Program-made: the position numbers and the translations under genes
Assembly: GCA_025210335.1 (NCBI GenBank)
Contig: JAOARY010000021.1
Location: 1 to 64,000 of the forward strand
Reading direction: 5' to 3'
Origin: Peptostreptococcaceae bacterium
GTDB lineage: Bacteria > Bacillota > Clostridia > Peptostreptococcales > Peptostreptococcaceae
Length of the DNA stretch: 64,000 bases
Part shown: piece by piece, positions 9,875 to 17,935 of the stretch
Position numbering within the stretch: position 1 is the first letter of the stretch
Layout: every line of letters starts with the position of its first letter
The notes under the pieces: generated by a model
What the model saw: the letters and a program-made list of their open reading frames with translations, nothing else
What the model was told of the DNA's origin: nothing
Database searches by the model: none

Positions 9875-11218
9875 TTATAGTATTACAGGATCAACTGGAT
9901 AATTACCATCAAAACAAGCTTTACAGAATTTGAAATCTTTAATTGAAGACTGCTTAAGCCCATCTATAGATAAAAATGCAAGTGAATCTGCTTTAATAAC
10001 TGATTTGATCTCATCAATTGAATTATTTGATGCAATTAAATTTCTTCTTCTTGGTGTATCTATTCCAAAATAACAAGAATATTTAACAGGTGGAGAAGTA
10101 ATTCTTAAATGAACTTCCTTAGCTCCAGCTTTTCTTAGAGAATCAATTAATTTTTTTGAAGTCGTTCCTCTTACTATTGAATCATCTATTAGTACAACTC
10201 TTTTACCCTCAACTACTTCCTTTAATGGGTTTAGCTTTAGTCTAACTCCAATTTCTCTTTCTCTTTGAGTTGGTTTGATAAAAGTTCTTCCAACATATCT
10301 GTTTTTAACAAGTCCCTCTTTTAGTGGTATTTTTGAATAATTTGAATATCCAATAGCTCCAGCCCAACCAGAATCCGGCACAGGTATTACTATATCTGCA
10401 TCACATGGAAATTCTTTTGCTAATATTTCACCTGATTTTACTCTAAATTCATATACATTTTGACAATCAATAGTCGCATCATTTCTTGAAAAATAAATAT
10501 GTTCAAATATACATGTTGATTTTTCTTCTTTTTCGTCATAAAAATATGAAGTTTCTTTTCCATCTTTAATATGAAGAATTTCACCAGGAGCTATATCTCT
10601 TACAAAATCTCCCCCAAGTATGTCTATTGATACATTTTCTGAAGAAACTATAAACTCATCATCTCTTTTCCCAAGTAAAAGAGGTCTAAATCCATTTGGA
10701 TCTCTAACAGCTATTAATTCTTTATCCTCAGTCATTATAACCAAAGAATAAGCACCCTTTATAAATTTCATAGCTTTTTTTATTGCTTCTATCAAATTTT
10801 TCTTATAATATCTAGCAATTAAATAAAGTATAACTTCTGAATCTATTGTAGTATGAAAAATAAGTCCTTCATCTTCTAATCTCTCTTTTAATATAGATTT
10901 ATTTATTAAATTTCCATTATGAGCAAGAGCTATCTTGCCTTTTTTAAAAGAGCCAACCAGAGGTTGACTATTAAATTCATTAGAACCTCCAGCTGTTGAA
11001 TATCTTACATGACCTATTCCAATATTTCCTTGTAATTCATTTAATGTATTCGCATTAAAAACATCACTTACAAGACCCATACCTTTATATTGCTTTATTT
11101 TTTCGTTCATAGTTGCAATACCACAACTTTCTTGACCTCTATGTTGCAATGAAAATAAACCATAATAAAGATCTTTTGATATATCTTGTTTAGAGTGAAT
11201 TCCTATTATTCCGCACAT
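9875..11218 (-). CDS. purF: Amidophosphoribosyltransferase (PurF)
   Basis: PurF transfers glutamine ammonia to PRPP, the committed step of purine synthesis. The 447-residue protein starts Met-Cys-Gly (MCGIIGIH), so the N-terminal nucleophile cysteine is exposed after Met removal with no propeptide. The PRPP loop is VVLIDDSIVRGTTSKKL. Cysteines in the IFEH segment, the YSCYFG segment and the FCKAC tail match the [4Fe-4S] ligands of the oxygen-sensitive Bacillus-type enzyme. It lies 11 bases after purC. Confidence 0.97.
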   Translation of the reverse strand: MCGIIGIHSKQDISKDLYYGLFSLQHRGQESCGIATMNEKIKQYKGMGLVSDVFNANTLNELQGNIGIGHVRYSTAGGSNEFNSQPLVGSFKKGKIALAHNGNLINKSILKERLEDEGLIFHTTIDSEVILYLIARYYKKNLIEAIKKAMKFIKGAYSLVIMTEDKELIAVRDPNGFRPLLLGKRDDEFIVSSENVSIDILGGDFVRDIAPGEILHIKDGKETSYFYDEKEEKSTCIFEHIYFSRNDATIDCQNVYEFRVKSGEILAKEFPCDADIVIPVPDSGWAGAIGYSNYSKIPLKEGLVKNRYVGRTFIKPTQREREIGVRLKLNPLKEVVEGKRVVLIDDSIVRGTTSKKLIDSLRKAGAKEVHLRITSPPVKYSCYFGIDTPRRRNLIASNNSIDEIKSVIKADSLAFLSIDGLKQSSIKDFKFCKACFDGNYPVDPVIL

Positions 11219-11229
11219 TTTTTATCCCC

Positions 11230-11931
11230 CTAAATACTCATTCTTTCAAGTACTTTTTTATAATTTTCTATAACATCTCCTAAGTCTCTTCTAAATCTAT
11301 CTTTATCCATTTTTTCATTAGTATCTTTATCCCATAATCTGCATGTATCAGGTGATACTTCATCAGCTAATATTATTCCATCTTTACTTCTACCAAATTC
11401 TAATTTGAAATCAACTAATTTCAAATTAGCCTTTAAGAATAATTCTTTCATTATTTCATTTATTTGAAGTGTATCTTTTCTTATCTTATCAATTTCTTCT
11501 TTTGTAGCCAATTTCATAGCAAGAGCATGATCATCATTTATAAGAGGATCATTTAAATCATCATTTTTGTATGAAAATTCAAATACAGGTTGATCAAATT
11601 CTATACCCTCTTCTAAACCTAATCTTTTCGCCATAGAACCAGCTGAAATATTTCTAACTATAACTTCAAGAGGTACTATTTCAACTTTTTTAACTCTCAT
11701 CTCTCTAGTCGATAATTGCTTTATAAAATGTGTTTTTATTCCTTTATCTTCTAATATTTTAAATACTATTGAAGATATTGCATTATTTATTTGTCCCTTA
11801 TCTGATATAGTTGATTTTTTCTCTCCGTTAAATGCAGTTGCATCATCCTTAAAATAAACTATATATTCATCTTCCACATCTGTTTTAAATACTTGTTTAG
11901 CTTTTCCCTCATATAATAATTCCTTTTTCAT
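11230..11931 (-). CDS. purC: SAICAR synthetase (PurC)
   Basis: This 233-residue protein joins CAIR and aspartate with ATP (step 7). It begins with the typical [13 protein letters not shown] segment, continues with [15 protein letters not shown], and has the family signature [19 protein letters not shown]. The ribosome site is GGAGGG. A 170-base AT-rich gap separates it from purE, so an internal promoter is possible, but I cannot pick out a convincing one. Confidence 0.97.
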   Translation of the reverse strand: MKKELLYEGKAKQVFKTDVEDEYIVYFKDDATAFNGEKKSTISDKGQINNAISSIVFKILEDKGIKTHFIKQLSTREMRVKKVEIVPLEVIVRNISAGSMAKRLGLEEGIEFDQPVFEFSYKNDDLNDPLINDDHALAMKLATKEEIDKIRKDTLQINEIMKELFLKANLKLVDFKLEFGRSKDGIILADEVSPDTCRLWDKDTNEKMDKDRFRRDLGDVIENYKKVLERMSI

Positions 11932-12100
11932 ATCATAACCCTCCTAATATACTCTTTTAAAATTATTCTAATCCCAATTAAAATTTTATACATGTAAATT
12001 TGTGAAGATTTCTAAAATTATGAATAAATCAAATATGATAAACATCTTTTTTTATATAAATCATTAGATTTAATATTAAACTCTAAAAGTATTTATAATC

Positions 12101-12586
12101 TTAATAATTTGATTTGATATACATATCATCTTCAATAACTTTTTTAGCCATTTGCTTTTTATAATCTATTAACTTTTCTTTTAACACTGGATATTTTAAA
12201 GACATTATTTGAGTTGCAAGTATAGCACTATTTAATGAACCATTTATAGCTACTGTAGCTACCGGTATCCCTTTTGGCATTTGTACTATAGAAAGAAGAG
12301 AATCAAGACCATCCATTGTAGAAGATTTTATTGGAAGACCTATAACTGGCAATATAGTTTTTGATGCGATAACCCCTGGTAAATGTGCTGCTTTTCCAGC
12401 TGCTCCTATTATTACATCAACATTTTCTTTTTCTAAATAAGCCATATATTCTTCTAATTCATCTGGTGTTCTATGTGCAGATAATGCTCTAACTTCATAC
12501 GAAATACCAAAATCTTCTAAAAAATCAATACCATCTTTAATAACCTCAAAATCTGATTTAGAACCCATTATTATAGCTACTTTCAT
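12101..12586 (-). CDS. purE: N5-carboxyaminoimidazole ribonucleotide mutase (PurE, class I)
   Basis: This is the first gene of the pur operon. The start is the ATG ending at 12586 (MKVAIIMGSKSDFEVI, 161 residues), with GGAGG 9 bases upstream. The 17 codons open before it lack a ribosome site and are unlike the family. GSKSDFE and RALSAHRTPDEL mark class I PurE, which rearranges N5-CAIR to CAIR. Class I enzymes normally need PurK, and no purK (or purB) lies in this window, so those genes must be elsewhere or carboxylation differs. Confidence 0.95.
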   Translation of the reverse strand: MKVAIIMGSKSDFEVIKDGIDFLEDFGISYEVRALSAHRTPDELEEYMAYLEKENVDVIIGAAGKAAHLPGVIASKTILPVIGLPIKSSTMDGLDSLLSIVQMPKGIPVATVAINGSLNSAILATQIMSLKYPVLKEKLIDYKKQMAKKVIEDDMYIKSNY

Positions 12587-12635
12587 TGTATAAAACCTCC
12601 TAAAACTGAATATTTTCTTAATTATTTTGATTTTC

Positions 12636-12652
12636 ATTCGTGTTTTTCGAAT
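12636..12652. promoter_or_regulatory. Inverted repeat upstream of purE, possible operator
   Basis: ATTCG and CGAAT flank 7 bases, about 50 bases upstream of the purE start and just after the pbuG terminator. It contains CGAA/TTCG cores like a PurR box, but it does not match the paired-box layout known from Bacillus, so the assignment is weak. Confidence 0.25.
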
Positions 12653-12663
12653 AAAAATCGTAT

Positions 12664-12693
12664 ATAAAAAGCCCCTTTAAATTTTAGGGGCTG
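12664..12693 (-). terminator. Terminator of the purine permease gene
   Basis: On the minus strand AGCCCCT pairs with AGGGGCT around an AT loop, followed by TTTTTATATA. It separates the permease from purE, so the permease riboswitch should not control the pur operon except by read-through. Confidence 0.85.
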
Positions 12694-12704
12694 ATATTCG
12701 TTTT

Positions 12705-14045
12705 TTATAAAAGTGCAAACTTTAAGATGAAAAATACACAAAGTACATACATTGTAAGTTGAATAGTTTTTCCTTTTCCACTTAAAAGCTTAATTCCTAC
12801 ATAAGATACTATTCCAAATACTAAACCTTCCGCAATACTATAAGCTAGTGGCATCATTATTATTGTTAAAAACGCTGGCACTGCTTCTGTAAAATCATTA
12901 AAGTTTATCTTAGTTATAGAACTCATCATCATAACTCCAACAAGTATAAGTACAGGTGCTGTTGCTTGTGATGGAATAGCTGTGAATACTGGCGCAAATA
13001 ACGTTGATGCTAGAAATAACATCCCTGTTGTAAATGAAGTAAGACCAGTTCTTCCACCTTCTGAAATACCAGAAGCACTCTCTATGAAAGTTGTAACTGT
13101 TGATGTTCCCATCATTGCTCCAGCAGTAGTTCCTATAGCATCTGCAAATAAAGCTTCCTTTGCTTTAGGTAAAGATCCTTTTTCATCTAATGCTCCAACT
13201 TTCGAAGCCAAACCTACCAAACATCCAATTGTATCAAACATATCTACAAATAAGAATGTAAATACTACAAGTACCATATCCATACTAAATATCTGAGCTT
13301 GTGGAACTTTTGTAAATGCCATTAATGTTGGGCTTAGTGATGGTGGTAAACTTATAATACCCTGTGGCATTGGAACTATTCTTACAATCATACCTAATAA
13401 CGATGTGCTTAACATACCTATAAGTAATGCACCCTTAACATTTTTAGCAACAAGTACAGATGTTAATATAAGACCAAATATAGTAAGTACAATAAGTGGG
13501 CTTTTCATATTTCCAAGTTCAATTATAGCTCCACCAACTTTTATCATTCCAACATTAACAAGTCCTATAAATGCAATAAACAGACCAATTCCAACTGTAA
13601 CAGAATCTTTTATAACCATTGGAATTGCATTAACAATCTTTTCTCTAACATTTAAAAATGTTAATAATATAAATATAAGACCTTCAATAAATACTGCTGT
13701 TAGTGCAAATTCCCAACTATAACCCATTCCTTTTACTACACCAAAAGTAAAAAATGCATTAAGTCCCATACCTGGTGCTAGTGCAAAAGGATAATTAGCC
13801 ATAAATGCCATTATAAAAGTAGCTAATGCTCCAGATAATGCTGTTGCCACAAATACAGCTCCTTTATCCATTCCAGCTGCTCCTAATATTTGTGGATTTA
13901 CAACCAATATGTACGCCATAGTCATAAATGTAGTTATTCCTGCTATTACCTCTTGTTTGACTGTTGTATTATTTTCTTTTAATTTAAATATTTTTTGTAA
14001 TATATTTACTTCCTCACAACTTTTAGTACTTCTTATAGCTTCCAT
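12705..14045 (-). CDS. pbuG: NCS2/AzgA-type purine permease (hypoxanthine/guanine)
   Basis: This 446-residue membrane protein has about 12 to 14 hydrophobic segments. The family signature for the AzgA-like branch is plain: YPFALAPGMGLNAFFTFGVV near residue 90, then FLFVDMFDTIGCLVGLA and GTSTVTTFIESASGISEGG. This branch imports hypoxanthine, guanine or adenine by proton symport. The gene sits behind a purine riboswitch with a terminator, so import is probably shut off when guanine is plentiful. The symbol follows the closest family (PbuG); exact substrate preference is inferred. Confidence 0.88.
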   Translation of the reverse strand: MEAIRSTKSCEEVNILQKIFKLKENNTTVKQEVIAGITTFMTMAYILVVNPQILGAAGMDKGAVFVATALSGALATFIMAFMANYPFALAPGMGLNAFFTFGVVKGMGYSWEFALTAVFIEGLIFILLTFLNVREKIVNAIPMVIKDSVTVGIGLFIAFIGLVNVGMIKVGGAIIELGNMKSPLIVLTIFGLILTSVLVAKNVKGALLIGMLSTSLLGMIVRIVPMPQGIISLPPSLSPTLMAFTKVPQAQIFSMDMVLVVFTFLFVDMFDTIGCLVGLASKVGALDEKGSLPKAKEALFADAIGTTAGAMMGTSTVTTFIESASGISEGGRTGLTSFTTGMLFLASTLFAPVFTAIPSQATAPVLILVGVMMMSSITKINFNDFTEAVPAFLTIIMMPLAYSIAEGLVFGIVSYVGIKLLSGKGKTIQLTMYVLCVFFILKFALL

Positions 14046-14135
14046 TTCTTCCTCCTAAAATAATTATAAAATTTAAAAATTCCAAAATACTTAATCTAAG
14101 TATTCAAAATCTAATAATATATTTTTAGCTTTTAC

Positions 14136-14180
14136 AAATAAAAAAGCTAAAAGTTACAATATAAGTAAAACTTCCAGCTT
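14136..14180 (-). terminator. Riboswitch-controlled terminator (expression platform) before pbuG
   Basis: On the minus strand AAGCTGGAAGTT pairs (two G-U pairs) with AACTTTTAGCTT, followed directly by TTTTTATTT. The CTTCC just 3' of the aptamer can compete for the GGAAG in the left arm as an antiterminator. Ligand binding should therefore turn transcription off. A second perfect stem (TTTTAGCTTTT/AAAAGCTAAAA) overlaps the right arm. Confidence 0.7.
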
Positions 14181-14232
14181 CAATGCAAAATAATAAAGAT
14201 ATATTCTAAACTTAATTATTTAAAAGGAAGAA

Positions 14233-14304
14233 TTACTCATAGCTAAGATATTTACGGTATCTTGTAGAAACTCTCAAACCATATTATTGAAATTATATAA
14301 GCAA
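14233..14304 (-). ncRNA. Purine riboswitch aptamer upstream of pbuG
   Basis: The minus strand shows the three-way-junction layout. P1 is TTGCTTATA with TATGAGTAA. P2 has the loop core AATATGG. J2/3 is GTTTCTAC, and P3 is AAGATA/TATCTT closing a CCGTAAA loop. The base before TATG is C, the known guanine/hypoxanthine specificity position; adenine aptamers have U there. J3/1 reads AGC rather than the usual AC, one base longer than in the Bacillus xpt aptamer. Confidence 0.9.
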
Positions 14305-14344
14305 AACTTTTTATTTAATTTTTTATTATCAATCTCATGACTAC

Positions 14345-14373
14345 ATTCTAATTTATATAAAATTAAAAGTCAA
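14345..14373 (-). promoter_or_regulatory. Promoter of the pbuG riboswitch transcript
   Basis: On the minus strand TTGACT, a 17-base spacer and TAGAAT lie about 40 bases upstream of the aptamer. The layout is that of a vegetative sigma-A promoter and almost repeats the one before the guaB riboswitch. Confidence 0.75.
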
Positions 14374-14609
14374 TAGAAAAATCGAATATTTTTTACAAAA
14401 TAAAAAAAATCATTCGTAAATTTATATCAAAGCCCTATTTTGAATTATATTAAGGTTTTTTAATATATTTTTAATCACGATTGATTTTTTATAATATTTG
14501 TTTAATTGAATTTTTTTATGAATATTTTCACCAATTTTCTTAATTCTATGTAAAAATTTTTTTATATGGACAATTCACGTCATCATAATAACTTTCTAAG
14601 TAATATGCA

Positions 14610-14637
14610 TTGACTTAAATTATTTATATATTATACT
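14610..14637 (+). promoter_or_regulatory. Plus-strand sigma-A promoter with no protein gene behind it
   Basis: TTGACT at 14610-14615, a 16-base spacer and TATACT at 14632-14637. Transcription would begin near 14644 and run into the terminator at 14751-14790. Confidence 0.65.
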
Positions 14638-14643
14638 ATAAGT

Positions 14644-14790
14644 GTAAGGAGATACTCTTCCCAGGTGAAGGTTTTTTCTTTATACCAGTAGATTTTGAGT
14701 TTTTCTATTTTTATTATTTTCGATTTATTAGATCGGTTTTATTTCATCTTACTGCAAAATATATTAAATTATTTTGCAGTATTTTTATTT
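14644..14790 (+). ncRNA. Candidate free-standing small RNA, about 150 bases
   Basis: The stretch lies between a good promoter and a good intrinsic terminator on the plus strand, with no credible reading frame (AAGGAG is followed 13 bases on only by a GTG with 8 codons). The 5' GTAAGGAGA can pair with TCATCTTAC just before the terminator, apart from one mismatch, so the ends would be closed. Inside are small hairpins (CTTC/GAAG and CGAT/ATCG). I do not recognise it as a known riboswitch, 6S or SRP RNA. It is the only structure I see in the long gap 14374-14812. Confidence 0.5.
14751..14790 (+). terminator. Terminator of the candidate small RNA
   Basis: ACTGCAAAATA pairs with TATTTTGCAGT, followed by ATTTTTATTTTG. 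There is no T run on the minus side, so it serves plus-strand transcription. Confidence 0.8.
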
Positions 14791-14812
14791 TGTAAAATAA
14801 TATCTTCATTTC

Positions 14813-15544
14813 CTAATTTATAAATCTCAATTTATTTATCAGTTTGATTCCATTTCTAGAAACCAAACACTTAGAATCATCTTTCATTACTAACTTACCA
14901 TTTTTTAAATCGCTTTTTTTATAATCCAAATGCTCTTCATTTATTATAAAAGCTCTATGAACCCTTATAAATTTTGAATTTAATTTGCATTCTATCTCCT
15001 TTAATGTTCCATAAAATTCAACTTCATCATCAAATGTCTTTATTTTTAATTTATGATTTTTAGATGTCGTTTGAAAAGATATGATTTCGTCAAAATGAAA
15101 TTTATGTTTTTTATTATCTGATTCCACATAAAAAAATTGTTCTTGTTCTTCACTATTTTTTATCGCATTCTTTATTGCATCTATTAAATTTTCCTCCATA
15201 TAATTCATCTTGTCTATAAAATCTAACACCTTTAATTTGTATTTAAATACTTCCATAACTCTTTTTGTGTGACTCGTTGTAAAAATTATCTCTCCATTTT
15301 TATCATATTTTCGAACTTCATTTGCAAAATTAATTCCACATTTATCTTTTCCAAGATCAATATCAAATATATATATGTTTTTTCTATCTGAAACTTCCTT
15401 TACATAATTTATAAGACTTTTTTTATCATTTTTAGCCTTTACAATATCATATGATATATTATTATCCTTACAATATATCTGCACTATATCTATAATTTTT
15501 TGTCTGTAAGTTTCATCGTCTTCACATATCACAAAATTAAACAT
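14813..15544 (-). CDS. AgrA/LytTR family response regulator (orphan)
   Basis: This is a 243-residue cytoplasmic regulator. Residues 1 to about 125 are a receiver domain with acidic residues EDD at 8-10 and phosphoacceptor Asp61 in YIFDIDLG. From about residue 140 a LytTR DNA-binding domain follows (FDEIISFQTTSKNHKLKI, then FIRVHRAFIINEEHL). It belongs to the AgrA-like branch that controls peptide quorum sensing, toxins and bacteriocins. No AgrB, AgrC or AgrD gene lies nearby, so its kinase is elsewhere. The next gene upstream encodes a secreted protein, but a terminator separates the two. Confidence 0.9.
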   Translation of the reverse strand: MFNFVICEDDETYRQKIIDIVQIYCKDNNISYDIVKAKNDKKSLINYVKEVSDRKNIYIFDIDLGKDKCGINFANEVRKYDKNGEIIFTTSHTKRVMEVFKYKLKVLDFIDKMNYMEENLIDAIKNAIKNSEEQEQFFYVESDNKKHKFHFDEIISFQTTSKNHKLKIKTFDDEVEFYGTLKEIECKLNSKFIRVHRAFIINEEHLDYKKSDLKNGKLVMKDDSKCLVSRNGIKLINKLRFIN

Positions 15545-15575
15545 TTAAAACCTCCAATTACTGATTATATCAACT

Positions 15576-15627
15576 AGAAAAATAGATGTTAAATATTTAT
15601 CCTATATTATTTTAACATCTATTTTCT
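15576..15627 (-). terminator. Terminator of the secreted-protein gene
   Basis: AGAAAATAGATGTTAAA and TTTAACATCTATTTTTCT face each other around an AT-rich loop. It separates the secreted protein gene from the LytTR regulator gene. Confidence 0.75.
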
Positions 15628-15694
15628 AATTTAATATATTAAACGATAAAATTTATGAAAAATTTAAGTTTTAATAAAATATCATATTAACTAT

Positions 15695-16426
15695 TTATTC
15701 TTTTGGTATAAGAATAAATGAAGATTTGTTCATAACATTATTTCCAATTGGGTTAACTCCTGCTACACCTGATTTTAACCAATGTTTATCAGTTATCCTT
15801 CTACTACCAAAAAATTTATCTCTTGCATTATCTAAAAATAAAATTTTAGGTTGCTTTATTGTTCTATAGTTTTGCTTGATTTCATTCCAAAAACTTCTAC
15901 GAGTCCAAATATTAACATCAAGCTCCACTCCAGATTCCATAAAACCCACAGCACCATCTCTATTATAACCAGGTATTACAGTATATTTAGTTGCATTTGA
16001 TTTTGTATCAAGCCAAACATTATCCCTTAGATATCCATTTGAAGAGCTAAAATATCTATAGTTTTGATGGTTTGAATTCAACATTTTTATATAAATCTCA
16101 TCACCATATTTCACTGTAGTTCCTGGATCTATTCCCAAAACAGGATGTTGTTGTGTACCAAATATAATAGCGGATCCACCAAATGTATTAGCTTCACTAT
16201 AATTTTGAGGTAATACATAGTCCCAATTATTATAAGACTCAAAAGTCAAACCTCTATTAGTATCAAAATCAGGCACCATTATATATTCTTTAAAATATTC
16301 AACAGCATTACCGTTTATATCTTTTATTGATTCTCTTTGCGCAAATGACTCTGTAGGAATTAAAGCAGAAAAACTAATAATTGTTAATATAAACACAGCT
16401 AAATTTCTTTTTATATTTCTAAACAT
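15695..16426 (-). CDS. Secreted protein of unknown function
   Basis: The start is placed at the ATG ending at 16426 (243 residues), because AAGGAG lies 9 bases upstream of it but abuts the earlier ATG. The N-terminus is a classical signal peptide: basic residues, a hydrophobic core LAVFILTIISFSALI, and a likely cut after SFA. The mature part is rich in aromatic residues, Asn and Gly (YGDEIYIKMLNSNHQNYRYF, DNVWLD), and ends with FILIPKE. The pattern hints at a beta-rich, possibly lectin-like or trefoil fold, but I do not recognise the family. It has its own promoter and terminator. Confidence 0.65.
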   Translation of the reverse strand: MFRNIKRNLAVFILTIISFSALIPTESFAQRESIKDINGNAVEYFKEYIMVPDFDTNRGLTFESYNNWDYVLPQNYSEANTFGGSAIIFGTQQHPVLGIDPGTTVKYGDEIYIKMLNSNHQNYRYFSSSNGYLRDNVWLDTKSNATKYTVIPGYNRDGAVGFMESGVELDVNIWTRRSFWNEIKQNYRTIKQPKILFLDNARDKFFGSRRITDKHWLKSGVAGVNPIGNNVMNKSSFILIPKE

Positions 16427-16451
16427 ATTTACCATCTCCTTTTATTAATAC

Positions 16452-16471
16452 AAAAAAGTAGCTACTTTTTT
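16452..16471. promoter_or_regulatory. Perfect 20-bp palindrome in the 5' leader of the secreted-protein gene
   Basis: Six A, GTAGCTAC, six T: a perfect inverted repeat with no spacer, between the -10 element and the ribosome site. With no loop bases it suits binding by a dimeric protein better than an RNA hairpin. Operator role is inferred. Confidence 0.5.
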
Positions 16472-16484
16472 CTGATTAATATAC

Positions 16485-16513
16485 AGTATACAGTAATCAT
16501 TACAAGTTGTAAA
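16485..16513 (-). promoter_or_regulatory. Sigma-A promoter of the secreted-protein gene
   Basis: On the minus strand TTTACA, a 17-base spacer and TATACT. The -10 lies in the near-palindrome TACTGTATACTGTA, which could itself be a regulator site. Confidence 0.75.
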
Positions 16514-16612
16514 TAATTATCACTTACAAAGCATTTATATCTATTTAATTTGCATTTTTTTGTTTATATTTTGAATTAATAGAAAAATTTTTAGCATAAT
16601 TCGACCTTTTTC

Positions 16613-16666
16613 ATAAAAAAAATGCTATCACATAAGAATATACTTTTATACCAATGTGACAACATC
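16613..16666 (-). terminator. Terminator of the aldo/keto reductase gene
   Basis: On the minus strand ATGTTGTCACAT and ATGTGATAGCAT form an imperfect stem, followed by eight T. Confidence 0.75.
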
Positions 16667-16681
16667 TTTTTATTTTTTATA

Positions 16682-17893
16682 TTATTTTCTATCTGCACGT
16701 CTCAGCCCCATAATTCTTCCTACTATACTCATACCTACTCTCATGAAAGTATTATCTAATTCCTTGTGTGCTAATTTTAATTCTTCTCTAATTTTAATAT
16801 TTTGCGGACAATGTTTCTCACATTTACCACATTGAGTACATAAATTAGCTGCACATTTAGTTGTACCAAATAAACCAGTTTCACGGATAATGTATTGCAT
16901 TCTTGCCAATCTTGGACCAAAGAAATATTTATTATTATAATCTGAAAATATCCCAGGAATATCAACTCCAAATGGACATGGCATACAATAATTACAACCT
17001 GTACAAGGTACTTTCATCAAACTACGATAAATTTCTTTAACATCATTTATAGTTTTAATTTCTTCATCTGACATACTATTTGGCGATGTTAATTTAGCAA
17101 CTGTTATATTTTCTTTTATATGTTCGTCAACGTTCATACCACTTAGAACAACGGATATTTCTTCATGATTCCACAACCATCTAAGAGCCCAATAAGCAGG
17201 CGAACGTTGCTCTTTATATTTAGAAAATCTTTCTTTTGCTTTATCTGGAGCTTTAGCAGCTAAATTTCCACCACGCAATGGTTCCATAATAACCACACCA
17301 ATTCCTAATTCATAAGCTCTTTTAAGACCAACAACACCCGCTTGATTATGCTCATCCAAATAATTAAATTGAATTTGGCAAAACTCCCAGTCATAGTCCT
17401 CAAGAATTTTAATAAACTCCTCTTCTCTTCCATGAAACGAAAAACCTATATGTCTAATTTGTCCTGATTTTTTCTTCTCATCAATAAAATCCAATATCCC
17501 AAATTCTTTTAACTTCTCCCATGACTTTAAACTATCCAACATATGCATTAAATAATAATCAATATAATCAGTATCCAATCGTTTTAATTGCGTTTCAAAA
17601 TACGTTTTAATTTGTTCAGGCTTATTAACTATAAAAGAAGGTAGTTTATCAGCAATATAAACCTTATCTCTAAGATTATTTTCCTTAATAAACTCTCCTA
17701 ATACCACCTCACTTTTACCCCCATGGTAAGGATATGCTGTATCATAATAATTGACTCCTTCATTAAAAGCATATAACATCTGTTCTTTTGCTTTTTCTTT
17801 ATCAACTCTTGCGTTTTTAGTAGGAAATCTCATACATCCATATCCTAAAACAGATAAAGAATCTCCACCCTCAACTAATTTTCTGTATTGCAA
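16682..17893 (-). CDS. Aldo/keto reductase with C-terminal 4Fe-4S domain
   Basis: This is a 403-residue cytoplasmic oxidoreductase. Residues 1 to about 280 form an aldo/keto reductase barrel (GYGCMRFPTK, NYYDTAYPYHGGKSE with the catalytic Tyr, YIDYYLMHMLD). The C-terminal 100 residues add ferredoxin-like cysteine clusters: CTGCNYCMPCPFGVDIP and CTQCGKCEKHCPQNI. This fusion is common in Clostridia; the substrate is generally unknown. Translation probably starts at TTG after GGAGTGAGCGAAA. It follows an AraC-type regulator by 42 bases, so the two probably form a small substrate-responsive unit. Confidence 0.92.
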   Translation of the reverse strand: MQYRKLVEGGDSLSVLGYGCMRFPTKNARVDKEKAKEQMLYAFNEGVNYYDTAYPYHGGKSEVVLGEFIKENNLRDKVYIADKLPSFIVNKPEQIKTYFETQLKRLDTDYIDYYLMHMLDSLKSWEKLKEFGILDFIDEKKKSGQIRHIGFSFHGREEEFIKILEDYDWEFCQIQFNYLDEHNQAGVVGLKRAYELGIGVVIMEPLRGGNLAAKAPDKAKERFSKYKEQRSPAYWALRWLWNHEEISVVLSGMNVDEHIKENITVAKLTSPNSMSDEEIKTINDVKEIYRSLMKVPCTGCNYCMPCPFGVDIPGIFSDYNNKYFFGPRLARMQYIIRETGLFGTTKCAANLCTQCGKCEKHCPQNIKIREELKLAHKELDNTFMRVGMSIVGRIMGLRRADRK

Positions 17894-17935
17894 TTTCGCT
17901 CACTCCTTTTTTTACACTATAAATATTCATTCCAT

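Noticed and set aside
12588..12704. A third purine riboswitch before purE
   Set aside because: No TATGG or TCTAC junction elements are present; only the permease terminator and a short inverted repeat are visible.
14813..16435. A complete agr-like quorum-sensing locus around the LytTR regulator
   Set aside because: No AgrB protease, AgrC kinase or AgrD peptide can be found in the surrounding sequence, and the neighbouring secreted protein is too large to be AgrD.
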